This document shows, in pieces, positions 12,901 to 23,500 of a stretch of DNA of 64,000 bases. Each line of letters begins with the position of its first letter. The first letter of the stretch is position 1. The position numbers and the translations under genes were made by a program. This DNA is from Rhynchonema sp. JSB1_4 (lineage: Eukaryota > Nematoda > Chromadorea > Monhysterida > Xyalidae). The DNA lies in contig JASAMV010001249.1 in the NCBI GenBank assembly GCA_030248065.1, forward strand, positions 1 through 64,000, in the 5' to 3' direction. The notes beneath the pieces are model-generated. The model worked only from the letters and a program-made list of their open reading frames with translations, was not told the origin of the DNA and did not search any database.

Positions 12901-14194
12901 GAATTCCTTTGTATAGTGAACGAATTATCAGTGTGATCATATGTATTTTCCGTCCACCGAATGAGAAAATGCGCTTACTCGATATAAAACAAAAATACAA
13001 GAAGAAAAATGCCTGCTGTCGCGCGGCAAGAATCAGGATATGGTTCTCGGTATCATGCTGGTCGCATATAAAACACCTATACAAGATTGTTTACTTCCCA
13101 AAGTAAAAAGATATCTGTGACTACGCACAGGGGTAAAAGGCGACTAAAAACATCACCGAAACAGAATAAAAGCTTATTTGCCAAAAAATGAACAGGAGTT
13201 AGAAAGAGGCATTGCATTCCATTTGAAAAGTGAATTAAAAAGCGATACGCCATCAAGGAACCATATTGCGGCCAATAGCGCAATGAGGCGACGACGGCAA
13301 GCTGTCACAGGTTCGATTCGTACTAGTAACGGCATAAAGAGTGAGTAAAACGATCATGCGTTGGCCGCAATATGGTTCCTTGATGCCGTATCGCTTTTTA
13401 ATTCACTTTTCAAATGGAATGCAATGCCTCTTTCTAACTCCTGTTCATTTTTTGGCAAATAAGCTTTTATTCTGTTTCGGTGATGTTTTTAGTCGCCTTT
13501 TACCCCTGTGCGTAGTCACAGATATCTTTTTACTTTGGGAAGTAAACAATCTTGTATAGGTGTTTTATATGCGACCAGCATGATACCGAGAACCATATCC
13601 TGATTCTTGCCGCGCGACAGCAGGCATTTTTCTTCTTGTTTACACTAATAGAAGCCTGCACTAAAAGAGGTCCCCCTCTGAGAGCACGTCGGAAAAAACA
13701 GAAGTCCCCCTCCCACGGTTGTCTGGTCTAGCTCCAGATTACACTGTATTTGAAACGAATTACGCTCAGCGGTGACTGTTATGTTACAAAAAACAACAGT
13801 TTTAATTTGTTTATGAAGATTTTTGGTCATGACATACTGGTTCCCTCAATAATTATGTATTTGCTTGCTTTCAATCTAACTTGGTTTGCGATACTTATAC
13901 TACGTTTACGTTGTATATTTGTTTACAAATGCACTTGAGAAAATGGAAGCCTCTCCTAAGAGAAGCCGACCAGCGTTCTGTTACTTCGATGAAATCTAAT
14001 TTTTCGACCATAAACGGTGCTGCAGGTATTACGATTCGACAACAGCTGGCCTCGGTCAGTGTCGTTCGTTCATGTATTCGGGCTGTGGTGGCAACGACAA
14101 CCGCTTCATCTCCTACGAACAGTGCCAGTCTAAATGTGAAGCACCGATGTTGGACGCGGCCGGCAGAAGGATCAGAGCTGCGATTTTGGGCTGA
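9921..14194 (+). CDS. Secreted Kunitz-TIL-Kunitz protease-inhibitor-like protein (249 aa)
   Basis: Five exons: 9921-9984, 10150-10347, 10668-10910, 11166-11241, 14026-14194; phases agree across all four introns. Exon 1 encodes a signal peptide (MAGSIISLALVVATTTATIT). Exon 2 holds a Kunitz domain with the six cysteines, including RFYYD, YNGCAGNQNNF and CELEC. Exon 3 is a trypsin-inhibitor-like domain with ten cysteines (CPKNEHPVNVC ... CVCKPGYVRKG ... CIAVGDC). Exons 4 and 5 together form a second Kunitz domain (CRLPKAVGTC, RRWYYD, YSGCGGNDNRF, CQSKC), split inside its first strand. The family inhibits extracellular serine proteases; both domains carry a few extra residues before the third cysteine. 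The residues in the P1 position are Thr (domain 1) and Asp (domain 2), not Lys or Arg, so trypsin inhibition by the Kunitz loops is doubtful. Intron 4 is 2.8 kb and full of repeats. Confidence 0.88.
10409..10580. mobile_element. MITE, TAGTCCAG family, copy 1 (172 bp)
   Basis: Inverted termini TGGTCCAGCTCATGAGAC (left) and GTCTCATGAGCTGGTCC...GGAC (right) bound the element, flanked by TA on both sides, as expected for TA-duplicating elements. Interior GTTTCGAAAC motifs add further pairing. The flanks ATGGATG and CATCCAT are also mutually inverted. It lies in intron 2 of the Kunitz-TIL gene. Related copies lie at 42826-43060 and 47008-47370. Confidence 0.7.
11690..12800. repeat. Minisatellite, 155-156 bp unit, about 7 copies
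   Basis: The landmark GTGCGG at 11841, 11997, 12152, 12307, 12463 and 12619 gives spacings of 155-156 bp. Each unit contains GGAGCCAGAACCGGAACTGG and a CATGCAAATAAGTC segment. Flanking copies are more diverged than central ones. It lies in intron 4 of the Kunitz-TIL gene; long open frames here on both strands are repeat artefacts. Confidence 0.92.
12997..13639. repeat. Large palindrome: 279-bp arms, 85-bp spacer
   Basis: The sequence 12997-13275 recurs as its reverse complement at 13361-13639 with almost no mismatches (one visible: GCC against GGC near 13250). The spacer 13276-13360 contains AGGTTCGATTCG, which matches a tRNA B box, and an A-box-like TAGCGCAATGAGG begins at the arm/spacer junction. 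A transcript would fold into a 279-bp duplex. It sits in intron 4 of the Kunitz-TIL gene. Confidence 0.95.
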
Positions 14195-14775
14195 TCTTGA
14201 TCTTGTTCTTTTGCTCTTGTACTGGTGTATACCAAACTTGCAAAAATGTTGAAAACACTTAATTTTCGGCTCAAGGACTATTAACTGGAAACGTTGTTTT
14301 TTCTTATTTGTCGGTGACCCCTTTCTCGGATACATATATACCACCAAGGTGCATGGGCCGTAATATTCCTGCACTTTGGGTCACGTGCGCAACCGTAAAA
14401 TTTCCTTCCGATCTGTAGATAGCAATATTCAGTAAGCACGCATCTTGTGTTTGTGGTTGCGACTGATAACAGCCCAAATTCAAGTTCAATGTGTGCCCAC
14501 CAATGTGTATCTATATTGGTTCGATTACCCACAAAACAGTTCATGTTTCGTATTTGTGGTGTTCCTCTTGGCCTTCTCGTGTGTGCAGTAAGCAGTACAA
14601 CAACAGCACAAACGCATAAAGCACTCCTATAACCTTATATCAATACATAGGTTTTGCGGCCATTTATTTCTCAGGTCACGTAAACAACATTCCAAGACTG
14701 CGTGCAACACCGGCGCAAAACTGCGTTGTTTAACTGATTTTTTAATATTTCAATTTTTAACTAAATAATCTAAAA
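14195..14775. other. Intergenic spacer, no gene recognised
   Basis: Between the inhibitor stop codon and the next start codon I see only short unsupported open frames and no clear poly(A) signal, repeat or RNA gene. Confidence 0.6.
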
Positions 14776-17089
14776 ATGTCGTGGTCCCCGACTGCAATCG
14801 CCTCCAATTTGATTGTTCAAAACTGGCAGAAGGATGTGGTCTATTTGGTGCAGTTCCCGCGCGCTCGCACCAATCTGTCTGTGTCGCCTTTCGCCGTCAA
14901 AGTGGAAACCTGGCTGCGAATCAATAAAATTTGCTACAAGGTGTTCTTTTTAACTAATTTATTTTCCTTAACTTCTGATTTGTACCAATTTTATGAGTTA
15001 TGCGCGTGCAGTGTTCTTTTGGCTTGCCCGTATTTCGATCTGCTCTCAACTCTCATAGACGGGCTGGGCACCACGTCCTCGTCAGTGCGAAATACAAGCG
15101 GCCAATTGACTCCAAAACGATGCGCATGCTGGCAATCCATTCAGTGGATTTTGACTATTTTCACAAAACTTTTCATCATTAACTATTAATTAATTTTCAG
15201 AACGTCGACAACAAAGGCCGCTGGTCTCAGCGTGGTCAAATCCCCTTTATAGAATACAACGGCAAGGAAATCAATGACTCACGTTACATTATCGATTTCC
15301 TGACCAAGGAGCTGAGTGCACAAATCGATGATCACCTGACAACTGTACAGAAGGCGCAGGCCAGACTGGTCGAGGTACTGACTGACCAGGAACTCACTTG
15401 GTAACGCAAATGGTTCAGTTTATTTTATTTTTATTCAGTGCCCTCGCATAAGCGTTACAGTGATATCCTTGTCGGACAGCTGCATTATCGCTTTTTAGGT
15501 GTCATACGGATGCTGCTCGGTGACTGCCGTTTCCGTAGTGTTCCATACGCAGCTTTGGTCGAAACAGTGTGCAAAAATCCTACACTCACAAGTCATTGTT
15601 GCATTGGTGCTACACCACAAAAATCAACAAATAAATTTGTATAAAAACAACACAATATCTACTATTCATGTCAGGATCCTGTTCTGGATCCGGTCCAAGG
15701 ACATCAAGTCGCACTATTTCTCCAAGAATTCCATGAACGACCAACTGGTTTTTCCGATGACCGTCATATCACCGATGGTCGCGTGGAGAATGCAACGTGC
15801 GGTTAGTGCGGTTGTGGTTTGTGTTCCTGTTCCCTCATTTTCGATGTCGGGCCCCCTCCCTCAGATCTCCAATTCAACCCAATCTCTAACGGTTCCTTAT
15901 TGTTCCATTTCCAGTTCACATTCCAGTTGTTTCACGTTCCGGTTCTTTTGTGTTGAGAGAAACGGCGGTGAAAATAACCTCGGAGCCACGAAGATAGGGG
16001 TTTCAAAAACATGTTTAATTGTGGGAGGTTCAATGACATGACTACATAATGTTGCAAGTACAAATTACTCATAAAAGCACTGTCGTTTGCTGCTTTTTCT
16101 GCACCCGTAACCAGCTTTTCGCAACACGTTGACAAAGCGTGCGTGGTAATGATATTACGTGTAAGGCAAGTGCTGTGCATTTTGCTCAAGTTGAGACAAG
16201 ATTGCATCATACAAAATAAGGCACGTTTGTCTGTTTTATATGCCACAATAACACGTCAGTTCAACAAGCTTGGATGGCCGAGCGGTCTAAGGCGCCAGAC
16301 TCAAGAGTCATATCTTGCACACAGGTTTGTGCACTGGGTGTTCTGGTCTCCAATCGGGGGCGTGGGTTCGAATCCCACTCCAAGCAAATGTTTTGGCGCC
16401 ATTTTTTTCGTTTTTTTTAAAATTCAACCCAAGTAGTTACCGGACGGTGAGCAGAAAAGCGATGGAAGTATCTTTCGATCACCTCATCTGAATTGATGTT
16501 CACAAAAATTTATCCTGTTTTCAGTTCCAAGATCGTTGCATGAGTCAGGGCATTGGTCGTTTCAATGAAGAGGAAGTGCAAGTGATTTACAGGAAGGACT
16601 TGGCGGCCCTCACAGATATATTGGGTGAACAGGACTATTTGTTTGGCGATAAACCTGTCACGGTTGGTGCAGTCTTTCCGTTGTTAGTTGATGTTTCACG
16701 GTTCCAGATTTCTAGTGTTGTTCAATGCAGTCCTCGCACACAGAAACAGAAACTAACGAATACACCCAGTTCACAGTCTATCCTTGATATTCAACGGCAA
16801 CCGAAAATGACACGTGCCATTCATGTGACCTGGACTACATTCGCGTCCTGTAATTCAAGTTTCCACGTTTCTGCAGGCCGACTGTTTCGTGTTCGGTCAA
16901 CTGATGATGTTTCGCTATCCTCCCGTGGAGACGAGCTTCCAGAAAATTCTGAATGATGAATACCCGAAATTGTGCGCTTACATGGACAGAATGCTGGAGA
17001 ATTGGTGGCCCGACTGGCAGGAGTGCAGGGACACGATCAGTCTGGATACGCAGTTCGCGAAAACTTTTTGGCCGAAACAGGATGAATAA
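14776..17089 (+). CDS. Failed-axon-connections (FAX)-like GST-fold protein (280 aa)
   Basis: Five exons: 14776-14940, 15201-15400, 15675-15801, 16525-16662, 16877-17089; phases agree. The protein has the metaxin/FAX arrangement: an N-terminal thioredoxin-like half (YLVQFPRARTNLSVSPFAVK, then GQIPFIEYNGKEINDSRYII) and an all-helical GST C-terminal half (GIGRFNEEEV, LAALTDILGEQDYLFGDKP, FGQLMMFRYP, YPKLCAYMDRM). In Drosophila fax takes part in axon development; many invertebrates have several copies. No signal peptide is seen, consistent with a cytosolic or membrane-associated location. An AATAAA at 17291 lies about 200 bp after the stop, and the intronic tRNA-Leu is on the same strand. The exact function of this copy is inferred from the family. 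Confidence 0.87.
16268..16386 (+). tRNA. tRNA-Leu(CAA) with a 35-bp intron
   Basis: The acceptor arms GCTTGGA and TCCAAGC pair perfectly and are followed by discriminator A. The D-arm (GGCCGAGCGGTCTAAGGC, A box), anticodon stem CCAGA/TCTGG, long type-II variable arm and T-arm GTGGGTTCGAATCCCAC (B box) are all intact. The anticodon CAA is at 16302-16304. The intron 16306-16340 sits one base after the anticodon, the canonical place, and introns are usual in eukaryotic tRNA-Leu(CAA). T-runs at 16391 and 16402-16408 serve as Pol III terminators. The gene lies inside intron 3 of the FAX-like gene, same strand. Confidence 0.96.
16402..16408 (+). terminator. Pol III terminator of tRNA-Leu
   Basis: Seven consecutive T residues 16 bp after the tRNA end; an earlier TTTT at 16391-16394 may already terminate part of the transcripts. 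Confidence 0.7.
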
Positions 17090-17290
17090 CATTTCGTTGT
17101 ATTTTTGTGCACATATCTGGTACTATATTTGTTTCGCAAAGTCAAACAATGGCCGAGGAAAACGTTTTGACCCTAAAACTATGTACATTATCCAGAACCG
17201 ATCTGGGCATGATATCACCTTCGATCTAAAATTGTTCCGTGGTGCTCTCATCAGCCTTTTATTCGTTATCAATATAATCAACACTTTCTC

Positions 17291-17296
17291 AATAAA
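17291..17296 (+). promoter_or_regulatory. Poly(A) signal of the FAX-like gene
   Basis: AATAAA about 200 bp after the stop codon, immediately before a MITE at 17304. Confidence 0.55.
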
Positions 17297-17303
17297 GCGT
17301 AAA

Positions 17304-17490
17304 AGGCAAACTACGCCAAAACGAGCCCGATTTCGAAAGTTGTGTGCATTCAAAACGAATGGAAAGAGAAAATCATCATCCTCCACTTTGTATTCTTCAA
17401 CGTGTAACATTTACGAAATCAGCAGCCACGTCAGAATGTTTCACTATTCTGCCAGCTGCGAAATCGGGCTCATTTTGGTGTAGTTTGCCT
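17304..17490. mobile_element. 187-bp MITE, AGGCAAAC family, copy 1
   Basis: It begins AGGCAAACTACGCCAAAACG and ends TTGGTGTAGTTTGCCT; the outer ~32 bp are inverted repeats (through GAGCCCGATTTCG). A copy of exactly the same length lies at 58429-58615 in the same orientation. No transposase; the target duplication is not clear. Confidence 0.8.
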
Positions 17491-17529
17491 ATACACAATC
17501 CGAACAAATGTTGTGGGTTCGATCATGCT

Positions 17530-20500
17530 TCACTTCAAGGCCCTGGCCAGCCCGACCCTTTTGTTCTGTGGGTCATACACATTGCAGTATTGTCGAATGA
17601 AACAATCACCCAGTATCCAGTCAGGCGGAGTCGGATCCACGCCGACACTGTACTTTGGGTGATGTTTCAAGTCTAGCACTTCAAAGCCGAGCATGCAGAT
17701 TGTGGAAATGCCGGTCTGCGACGAAAATCTATTTGTGCAATGACCATGATGACGTGATGCACCTCCAGACTGCTTTCAATGTTAAATTGAAATTCACACA
17801 GTGGGGCGCACACATGGAAACTGAGACCAAAATCTGGGAGATAAAACATGAAACAAAAACCCAACCGGCACAATATAATTCCTCGATTCGACAGTATAAT
17901 TCTTGCCATCAATTGTGAATGTCACACTCGGCGCTTTGGTATCGCAACCGATGAAGTACTGAAACACGACTGAGGAGTAAGGTATATAATAGGTACGGGC
18001 ATACTGATGAGGCTTGGCACCCAAAGCAGTCATTCACACGCATTTACTGTAATATCATGTTTTAAGGCAAGCACTGCGTTTGTGACCATGGATGAACTAC
18101 GGCAAGCAAGTATGTTACCTACAATATTTGTTTGAACCGTGTTTTCCGACACAATCGGTGCAACTGTGTAATTTCGACTCCAACTTAGTAACTGCACGTG
18201 CAGAGGCGCCACTTTTTTGAAATCAGGAATCAGGAACACTGTCGCAAAATGCAATAAAAAAGAAAAACTTGCCCTGCCATCAAGCTGTAAGCTCAACTCA
18301 CAATGCCCAAGGCCCTGTCCCAGTGTCCCCCAGGCATCTGCTTTATGATGGTATTGATTGCCTTCTCCGGCCCAGCAATCATCGAAGTGCCCGTGTCTGA
18401 TATCACCTCACCGCCACCCAGTGAATGGCCGTTGATCGATGCACTGAAGAGCGCGGGTGCACCGGTGGGATGAGGTGGTGTATTTATAGGGGTAGGTTCA
18501 GGCTGTTATGAAATTTTTGCGGCCGACCCGGGGGCCGCTCAGTTTTCCCTTGCACACGTGATTTGTTTTGTTATATTGAGGATAGCTCGGGATTTAGTGA
18601 TTAAACTTGTTTACATGATGAAAAACTGCACAACTACACGCAGCAAAGTTCAACGATGGTTAAAGTTTGCGCCTCATCAGTAAATCTTCGACTGCATTAA
18701 TGACTACGTAAATGTGAGTGATTGTAAGGCCAGCTGCAGAACACAAGGTCCCTGACACCGCAGGTTTGAGCTCCATCGTAACATCGCATGATATGAGTGT
18801 TTTCAACTTTCGTTGTTGTTCCAACTGTGAGCCACTCAAACTCACCCCGACATGGTCATTTGATAGTACTGTGCCTTCGACACAGGCACCCAGGTAACGA
18901 CTTTATCACAATGTTCGGTGTCCAGCGCTCCGTACGTGATCCGGCCGCCGGGTTTGCCTTCGACGTCACCGTCCCTGTAAATGGCCAGGTTATTGCTTTT
19001 TAGCTAAGGATTTCTGGCGCGGAAAACTTGATTTGATTGCGCATGAAGTTTTGGCTAACTGAAATGCAGTTGACGCAAGTCGTTGATAAACCTGAATGAG
19101 CACAGGAAGCACAATACCGTGGGTAGATGAGGCGTGCGTCAACTGCGGTTATTAACGACTTATGTAGGTAGGCATCGGTTATCTTAGTACGAAATTGCGG
19201 GCGGTAATTACGGTGCTGATATAGTAAATTTCCAAATTCGCTGCCGCACAGTAAAGTACGCCCCATAGTTAATGTCAGGTTCTAAACCCGAAAATCAACT
19301 TGTGAAACATTCGGAGAGCCAACACACACGCACCTTGCCAGCCAGCCAAGCAGCTGCGCGCAATGTTTCAGAACCGCGCATTAACTGTGTTTCTGTGTTT
19401 TCTGTGTTTTTTTGCTCCTTATCATCATCTACATCTCTCGATCCGTAACTATCCACTGGCCCACTAAACACTTGTAATTATATATGGTTTCGTCGTTACT
19501 GTCCAGCTTATGCGTGTTGTTGACGTTACCATGTTGCTTCTGATGCAATAAAAGACTTGACTTGACTTGGTTAGCGTGCGGGTTTATAACTTGACATTAA
19601 CTATGGGGCGTATTTTACTGTGCGGCAGCGAATTCGGAAATTTACTATACCTTCAAATTTATTCCGACCCAAAATGACTAACTTTGTCAACCAGACAGTG
19701 AAGTACGGGTTGTCCAGATGTGGCATCATGTTGATGAACGGGGGTGTGACGTCATCAATGGCGATTGACTGAAAGGCCATGCCACAAATGCCATCCAGAT
19801 GGGTGTCGGCGAAGAACTTGGCCACTTGCGTCGCTTGCCCGAACACTTGTTTGGAATAGCACAGACCCGTGTTGCCGAACTGTGAAGAAAAACGGCGGTG
19901 AATTAGTTGATGCGCAACGCGCGTTATTTTAGCCGCACTGCATATCGAATATACATATAAGCAAGAAGATATCCATGATACTTCATGGTTAGAGTTTACG
20001 CGGACGCGTAAGTATCCAAGTTGTCGTTTGGAATACGACACGTGAGGGACACGTGAAGTCAAGGGACATAAGTAGACCGGTACTGTGATTGGTCGGTTTT
20101 GAATTCAGTCCGGAAAGCACTATGCGTGCAGGCGAGTCAACCTGCGTAATGAGCAGTTCGGTAGATGTTCCCTTGCGTGACTGTGTTGTGTGAACGTTCG
20201 TTATGACGTGGTTAGCGATCGTTCGAGTGAGGGATTAAGTCTCTCCTTGTTTGCGTGTGTCGTATGGTAAATTTGCATACTTTGCGTGCAGTAACTTTTC
20301 TTGTTTTTATAATCCATACCTTATGTGTGTGATGTATCCTTAGACACTACGTCCCAAAACCTACATAAGCAATCTTCACTTTTAATAGTTAGATACCCAA
20401 ATCTTCCGCCATATCCACAGTGACCTACTATTGGAAAAGGTCGTTCGTCTCCAAGCCAATAAAAGCCCTCGGAGCTAGAATATATTCGCGACGTCGGTTT

Positions 20501-23500
20501 TGGTTTGTGATTCGTCCTATTGCATGTATTATATATTTATGTACCTAACCTAACCTGACTGGGACTTCCAGCTTTTGCAGATTTTCTAGATCAGGTACCG
20601 GAGACGCTTGAACATATTCGCAACTTCGGTCCGGGGACGCTTGAGCATACTCGCAACCTCGGTTACTAATCCGTCGACAAGCTTGAACATATTCGCGCGT
20701 CGACTCATCGGTGTGGCTTGATGAAATTCGTAGCACCGATGCATTCTTCAAGCGGCGAGTCCATTCGTCGCGAACCAATGCCGGACGTCAATTCCCGGAA
20801 GGACAATCAGGTGCCGGACGTCAATTCCCGGTCGAACAAGGCAATGCCGGATGCCAGTTTCCGGACGAGAACCGCCGATGACCGCAGCAGGCCGCCGAGG
20901 CAGGGAGAACAGACAGGCGGATGGATAGGTCAGTCGGGCAAGTCAGTGTATTCCATCGGTCGCGGAGGGACTGAATGGAAGTTCTGGGATGATGAGGAGA
21001 GTGACAGTGATGTTTCGTTTATCGAGAACCATGCTTTTGGGTTTTCGGAGTGCATTGACCGTAAGTCGAAAGACCAGGGGTCGAATGCAAGAGTCGATGA
21101 GCCAGGAGACCGCTGTAGTACGAGAGTCGGTCAATCAGCAGATCGCAACTGTGGTCAATTGGACCAGTCAGATAGAAAGGTGAACCGACCGGACATTAGA
21201 GCTGGACAGGCGCAGGCAGCGCAGGAGTTCCATGCTGGGTCCGTGCGGACGGAGCTATTGAGTGCTCAACATGCGCGTAGAGCGCAACAGTTGTACGATG
21301 AATGGTTGAAGGAGATGCGGGCGCGAGAGGAGCGTGAGGCCCGTGCGGAGAAGGGACAGGGAGTCCGAGTGGAGGAGAGACAGGATCGTACAGCGAAGGG
21401 GCAGGAAGCCCGTGTGAAGGAAGGGCAGGAAGCCCACGCGAAGGAGGGACCGGAGGGTCAGAAAGAGGAAAGGGCGCAGAAGGCGCATGAGAGTTGTGCG
21501 GCCACCGAGCCGGGAGTGAAAGAGCAGGACACTGGACGAGTGTCGAAAGGGCAGAAAACCGGACGAGCGCAACAGGCGCGACAGGACCGTTATGTGAGTT
21601 CGGATACGGATTCCGGACGCACACGTGTTCGTGAGAGATACCAGTCCGAGTCAGAGTCAATCAGGGAGAGTGCGATTGATCTGTACTCGCAGGAGGAGCT
21701 CGATGAAGACCAGATACGTGAGGTATCGTGGCAAGAGGATTGGTTGAATGCACCCAAGTTCGCTGAACCTTGGAAGTTGCATGAAGAAGTGGTTGACATT
21801 GTGTTCACCACGCACCGATACAGTGACCATCTGTTGAAATGGTTGTATGCAGAGGAGCTACCCCATGATAGATTGCTTGCATCCAGGATTTCGGAGTATT
21901 TGAACGTGATATCGCTGACGTATGAGCCTTTGTGCGAGTTTGACAACCGGTGTCTCGCCGAGGTTCGCGGATTGTGTGAGATCGAGAGCGCACGGGATCC
22001 GAGATCCGCCAAAACGCGTCAATTGTTTGACAAGTGGGGCGAGATACTCGATAACCGAGTGCCGATACGAGTGCTACCATATGGAGACCGCCACAGTCCG
22101 GGCATGCCACTGCAAGAGGGTTCCGAACCCGTGACTTGTGGATTATACAACGATATGTGTCGGAATGAGGACCCGATGTTGTCCATGCCGAATGTGCTTG
22201 AGAATGCGCTCAGAGAACGCACACGGTACTCCGACCTACCCGAACTGGACTACCCAGTGCAGTCGCACACCGTCAGTGTGTCGATGCGTATAGTGCCAGT
22301 CGGAAAGACGCAATCCCTGTGGCATGGTGCCTCAGTTGAAGGGTGTATGAGCAGCCAACAGGATGAAACAGGCTGTGGCACGCCTGAAAGTGCTACTGGA
22401 GGTCCCAACCAAACTAAACAGAAACGTGAGTACGACGTACTGTACGAACCGATCGTGAAGTGTGTGTACTTCGAACCGGAGGGAGAGTTGAGGATGGCTG
22501 ACTACAATCTCCGATTGGGTCATTTCGAAGGGGATGTGAAACGCCCGTCGATAATGTCTATTCCGGTGGAACTCGTTCTGTCGTCTAGACCCGACGGAAG
22601 GATAGTAACAGCTGTTACGCGTGGTGGTTCTTTGAACACCGAACAGCACGGAACCCGCACCACTTATGGTACATACAGTCCATTCTCGTAGTTCATTGCA
22701 TTAGCCAATCCAATAGTCACTTGATCAATACCCGTTTTTCGCCACATGTAGAGTGGCAATTAGCAGGCTTAAGGGTAGCTTCGAGATCAACAAGTTCGAA
22801 AATATTTGCAGTGTCGAGGGTTTCACCAAGAGTCAACCGGTGAGAAAGTGGACTCGATTTTTTTGTTTGATTTATGTACGCACTGAACTTTACTGATAAC
22901 CTGGTTTCGTTTGATTTTGAACGTGATTTTGATTTTGGTAGTGGAACCTCCGGGGATGCCTACATGTACTATTTGGCGCAACAAAGCGACAAGTACTTTT
23001 GTGACTAAGATTAGTGCAACCATATACTGCTTGTCACTAACACAAAAATTGTCTTGTCCCAAATATCCGCTTGCCGATCCAGTACCGTAAGCGATCGAAA
23101 AATGTTTTCCATTCTTCACGTAAGTCGAGCTGGCGCTTGCATTGTAACGGTGCTTGCCGACTGAAAAGAGCAACAGTGATCAAACCTAGTGAGTCAAAAG
23201 TTAGTGGCATCACAAATTTCGCAATATCCTTGATACGAAAAAGTCATGTGGTGACATCAGGTAAAACTGAACAGAATCCACAACCAAGATAGATACCGAC
23301 GTTCACTTATGTAAAAATACAATAGTCACTTTCTGACAAAACCAAACATGTAATCCCTAACCGCAGCCGGCTTTGGTGCACGAACTGTCCGGCACCCACA
23401 GATTAGAGGAGCCCGTGTCAACCACCACCATGAACTTGTCCTGCACGGGCGTGCCAAGTTGAATGTTGGCCACGTAGGTTAACTACAATTGGGCTGTATT

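Noticed and set aside
13077..13559. Two near-identical ~70-codon frames on opposite strands
   Set aside because: They are the two arms of the palindrome, not a gene pair.
16143..16436. 97-codon open frame
   Set aside because: It runs straight through the tRNA-Leu gene.
21196..21660. Proline/serine-rich 154-codon frame on the minus strand
   Set aside because: Shadow of the charged repeats of the + strand 656-codon ORF.
20100..22700. Complete LTR retrotransposon
   Set aside because: No second LTR, primer-binding site, polypurine tract or pol genes found; only a long ORF and an upstream AATAAA.
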